The notes beneath the pieces are model-generated. The model saw only the letters and a program-made list of their open reading frames with translations, ran no database searches and was not told where the DNA came from. Both the position numbers and the translations under genes were made by a program. 64,000 nt of DNA from Chitinophaga rupis. Lineage in GTDB: Bacteria; Bacteroidota; Bacteroidia; Chitinophagales; Chitinophagaceae. Below, in pieces: positions 62,403 through 64,000 of this stretch; position 1 is the first letter of the stretch; each line of letters opens with the position of its first letter. Location: NCBI RefSeq assembly GCF_900109685.1, contig NZ_FOBB01000008.1, forward strand, positions 308,388-372,387. The letters are read 5' to 3'.

Positions 62403-64000
62403 ATGTTATCTACCAATAAAGAAATTACGCAGGAACTGATAGCCGCGTACTGGACCACAAAGCTCCGGTTTCCCGCTTACGAAGCGCCGGCCCTTTATTA
62501 TGGGCCGGTTGCTGGTGAGCGTGCTGTTACAGCACTTGCAATAGATCCGGTTGTAGCAGAGCAGGTAAGGGCAATGGCTAATAATAACCCGCTGGCTGAA
62601 TATGTTATTTACCTTTCCTGCTGGTCTGTATTACTGTACAAATATTTCCCCCAGCCGCATTTGCGTATAGCCGTTGGTGATGTGGATCCGAAGGGTATAA
62701 CACAGCAAACAGGCAGCCTGTTCTTTTTTGACGGCCGCTTTAACGGCAGCCTGTTGTTAAAAGAGGTGCTGGAGCAGGCAGGCAGAGAGGTTAGTGAGAT
62801 CATTACACACCGTGATATTAACGCTGCAGATTTTACAGAAAGGATAACAGCAGCGGGTATAAATATTAACAGCTCACTGGCCTATGGATTTGCATGGCAT
62901 ACAGCTGATGGCGTTGCAGAACGTGCACAGCTAACCCTGGAAGTTGGAACAAACGCATCCGGGGAGATGTTACTGCGCCTGCATTATAATACTGCTTTGA
63001 ACGGCTTATTCGCGCGGCAGCTGTTGCAGCATTACAGCGCTGTACTGCAGGCATTTTATCCGCAACGGAAGCAACTGTTGGCTGCTTTTTCTTATGTGCC
63101 GTTAGATGAGCAGGCTGCTCTATTACGCAATGGCGAACAGGCAGCACCTTTTGCAGCCGCACAATGCCTGCAGGAGCAGTTGAGCCTTATTGCACAACAA
63201 TACCCACAACGGGTAGCCATTGTGCAGGGGAATGAAAGTATTACCTATTCTGAGCTGGAAGCCCGTGCTAACCGGCTGGCCCACCTGCTGCGCAGAGATT
63301 ATGGGGTAACACCCAACATGCCGGTAGGTTTGCAGGGCTTGCGCAGCCCGGCTTTGCTGGCCGGTTTATGGGCCATTCTGAAAGCCGGCGGCGCTTATGT
63401 GCCGGTAGATCCGGCTTACCCCGCTGCCCGCCGCCAGTACCTGCTAACAGACAGTGGTATGCAGGTATTACTGTCAGATGAAGCGGTGGCTGACCTGCCA
63501 AACGGTATTACCCGTGTGGCATTGGATGCAGCAGCGCATTTAGCCTTACCGGCTACAGCGCCGGATTTAATTAACAGCGCATCAGACCTGGCTTATATAC
63601 TTTACACTTCGGGTACTACCGGCCAGCCTAAAGGCGTGCGCATCACACACCGCAATGTGCAGCACCTGGCGGCCTGGCTGTCAGCTACTATTTACCGGCA
63701 GCACGACCGTCCTTTGACTGCTATGCTTACGGCTTCGCTGAACTTTGATGCCTCTGTACAGCAGCTGTTTGCGCCCTTGTTTAACGGCGGTACGCTGGTG
63801 CTGCTGAAGGAGGAAGAGCGCCGCGACCCGGCAGCGTATATACGTAGTTTAATTGCTCATAAGGTAGACGTGCTGGATATAACCCCTTCTTATCTGCAGG
63901 CAGTGTTACAGGCTGCCACAGCAGCAGGGGAGCAGTTGCCGGTATTATACACACTGGTGGGCGGGGAAGCGCTTAACAGTACGCTGATCCGCCAATACTA
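62403..64000 (+). CDS. Second NRPS, 3' partial: half condensation domain then adenylation domain
   Basis: Starts at the ATG at 62403, 7 bp after the previous stop, and runs open to the window edge (532 residues visible). Residues 1-245 look like only the C-terminal lobe of a condensation domain (ITQELIAAYWTTKL, VIYLSCWSVLLYKYFPQPHLRIAVGD, LRLHYNTALN); no HHxxxDG motif is present. An adenylation domain follows from about 255 with SPALLAGLWAILKAGGAYVPVDP, YTSGTTGQPKG and LNFDASVQQLF. The hand-read partial code is D-A-Q-D-V-G, most like Gln-type codes, but this is uncertain and the domain is incomplete. It should accept the chain from C3 of the preceding enzyme. Confidence 0.9.
   Translation, partial: MLSTNKEITQELIAAYWTTKLRFPAYEAPALYYGPVAGERAVTALAIDPVVAEQVRAMANNNPLAEYVIYLSCWSVLLYKYFPQPHLRIAVGDVDPKGITQQTGSLFFFDGRFNGSLLLKEVLEQAGREVSEIITHRDINAADFTERITAAGININSSLAYGFAWHTADGVAERAQLTLEVGTNASGEMLLRLHYNTALNGLFARQLLQHYSAVLQAFYPQRKQLLAAFSYVPLDEQAALLRNGEQAAPFAAAQCLQEQLSLIAQQYPQRVAIVQGNESITYSELEARANRLAHLLRRDYGVTPNMPVGLQGLRSPALLAGLWAILKAGGAYVPVDPAYPAARRQYLLTDSGMQVLLSDEAVADLPNGITRVALDAAAHLALPATAPDLINSASDLAYILYTSGTTGQPKGVRITHRNVQHLAAWLSATIYRQHDRPLTAMLTASLNFDASVQQLFAPLFNGGTLVLLKEEERRDPAAYIRSLIAHKVDVLDITPSYLQAVLQAATAAGEQLPVLYTLVGGEALNSTLIRQY

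Overview
The window looks like a chromosome segment of a Bacteroidota bacterium, most likely Chitinophagaceae (Chitinophaga-like). The reasons are TAnnTTTG-type -7 promoter elements, few Shine-Dalgarno sequences, a UpxY/RfaH-like NusG paralogue, glucan and NRPS genes with this codon style, and many AraC, HxlR and two-component genes. The genus is inferred from style, not from a database search.

Layout. 1-5.8 kb: a three-gene plus-strand set of a type common in Planctomycetes (DUF1549/DUF1553 protein cut by the window edge, DUF1501 protein, membrane cytochrome-c/LRR protein). 6-19 kb: accessory metabolism, with a beta-lactamase-fold lipoprotein, a lone class I terpene synthase with an unusual NSE motif, a minus-strand set (outer-membrane-like protein, Acg-type nitroreductase, DUF6544, small membrane protein) divergent from a CrtI-like oxidoreductase, an alpha/beta hydrolase, an LLM flavin oxidoreductase and a pirin. 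Two decayed genes follow: a DUF892 ferritin-like gene with an in-frame stop and the 5' end of a class D beta-lactamase-like gene. 19-28.5 kb: small oxidoreductases with their regulators (amidohydrolase, ABM monooxygenase and DHFR-like gene divergent from HxlR; SGNH hydrolase; TetX-like monooxygenase divergent from AraC; SDR, frameshifted aldehyde dehydrogenase and AraC). 28.5-32.4 kb: an RNA-chaperone module (DEAD-box helicase, coiled-coil/CSD protein, two RRM proteins, CspA) with a long leader, flanked by fragments resembling tRNA 3' ends. 32.6-34.6 kb: a histidine kinase and response regulator pair.

The main object is a co-directional operon from about 35.2 kb to beyond the right edge. Its leader carries four spaced copies of a 26-nt repeat whose core (AGC-GRYA-GCT) closely matches the ops element recognised by RfaH, and the first gene is a NusG paralogue. 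Then come a thioesterase, a 2777-aa cyclic beta-1,2-glucan-synthase homologue with intact GT84 motifs but a changed GH94 active-site segment, an ABC transporter with a dead C39 domain, a shortened HlyD-like protein, a stand-alone protein with one and a half condensation domains, a secreted esterase, a 3667-aa NRPS whose N-terminus is a complete trehalose-6-phosphate-synthase (GT20) domain fused to a fatty-acyl-AMP ligase, and a second NRPS cut by the window end. The simplest reading is a lipopeptide pathway tied to two UDP-glucose-using enzymes and controlled by processive antitermination. The product is not known. This is the best candidate in the window for an undescribed system.
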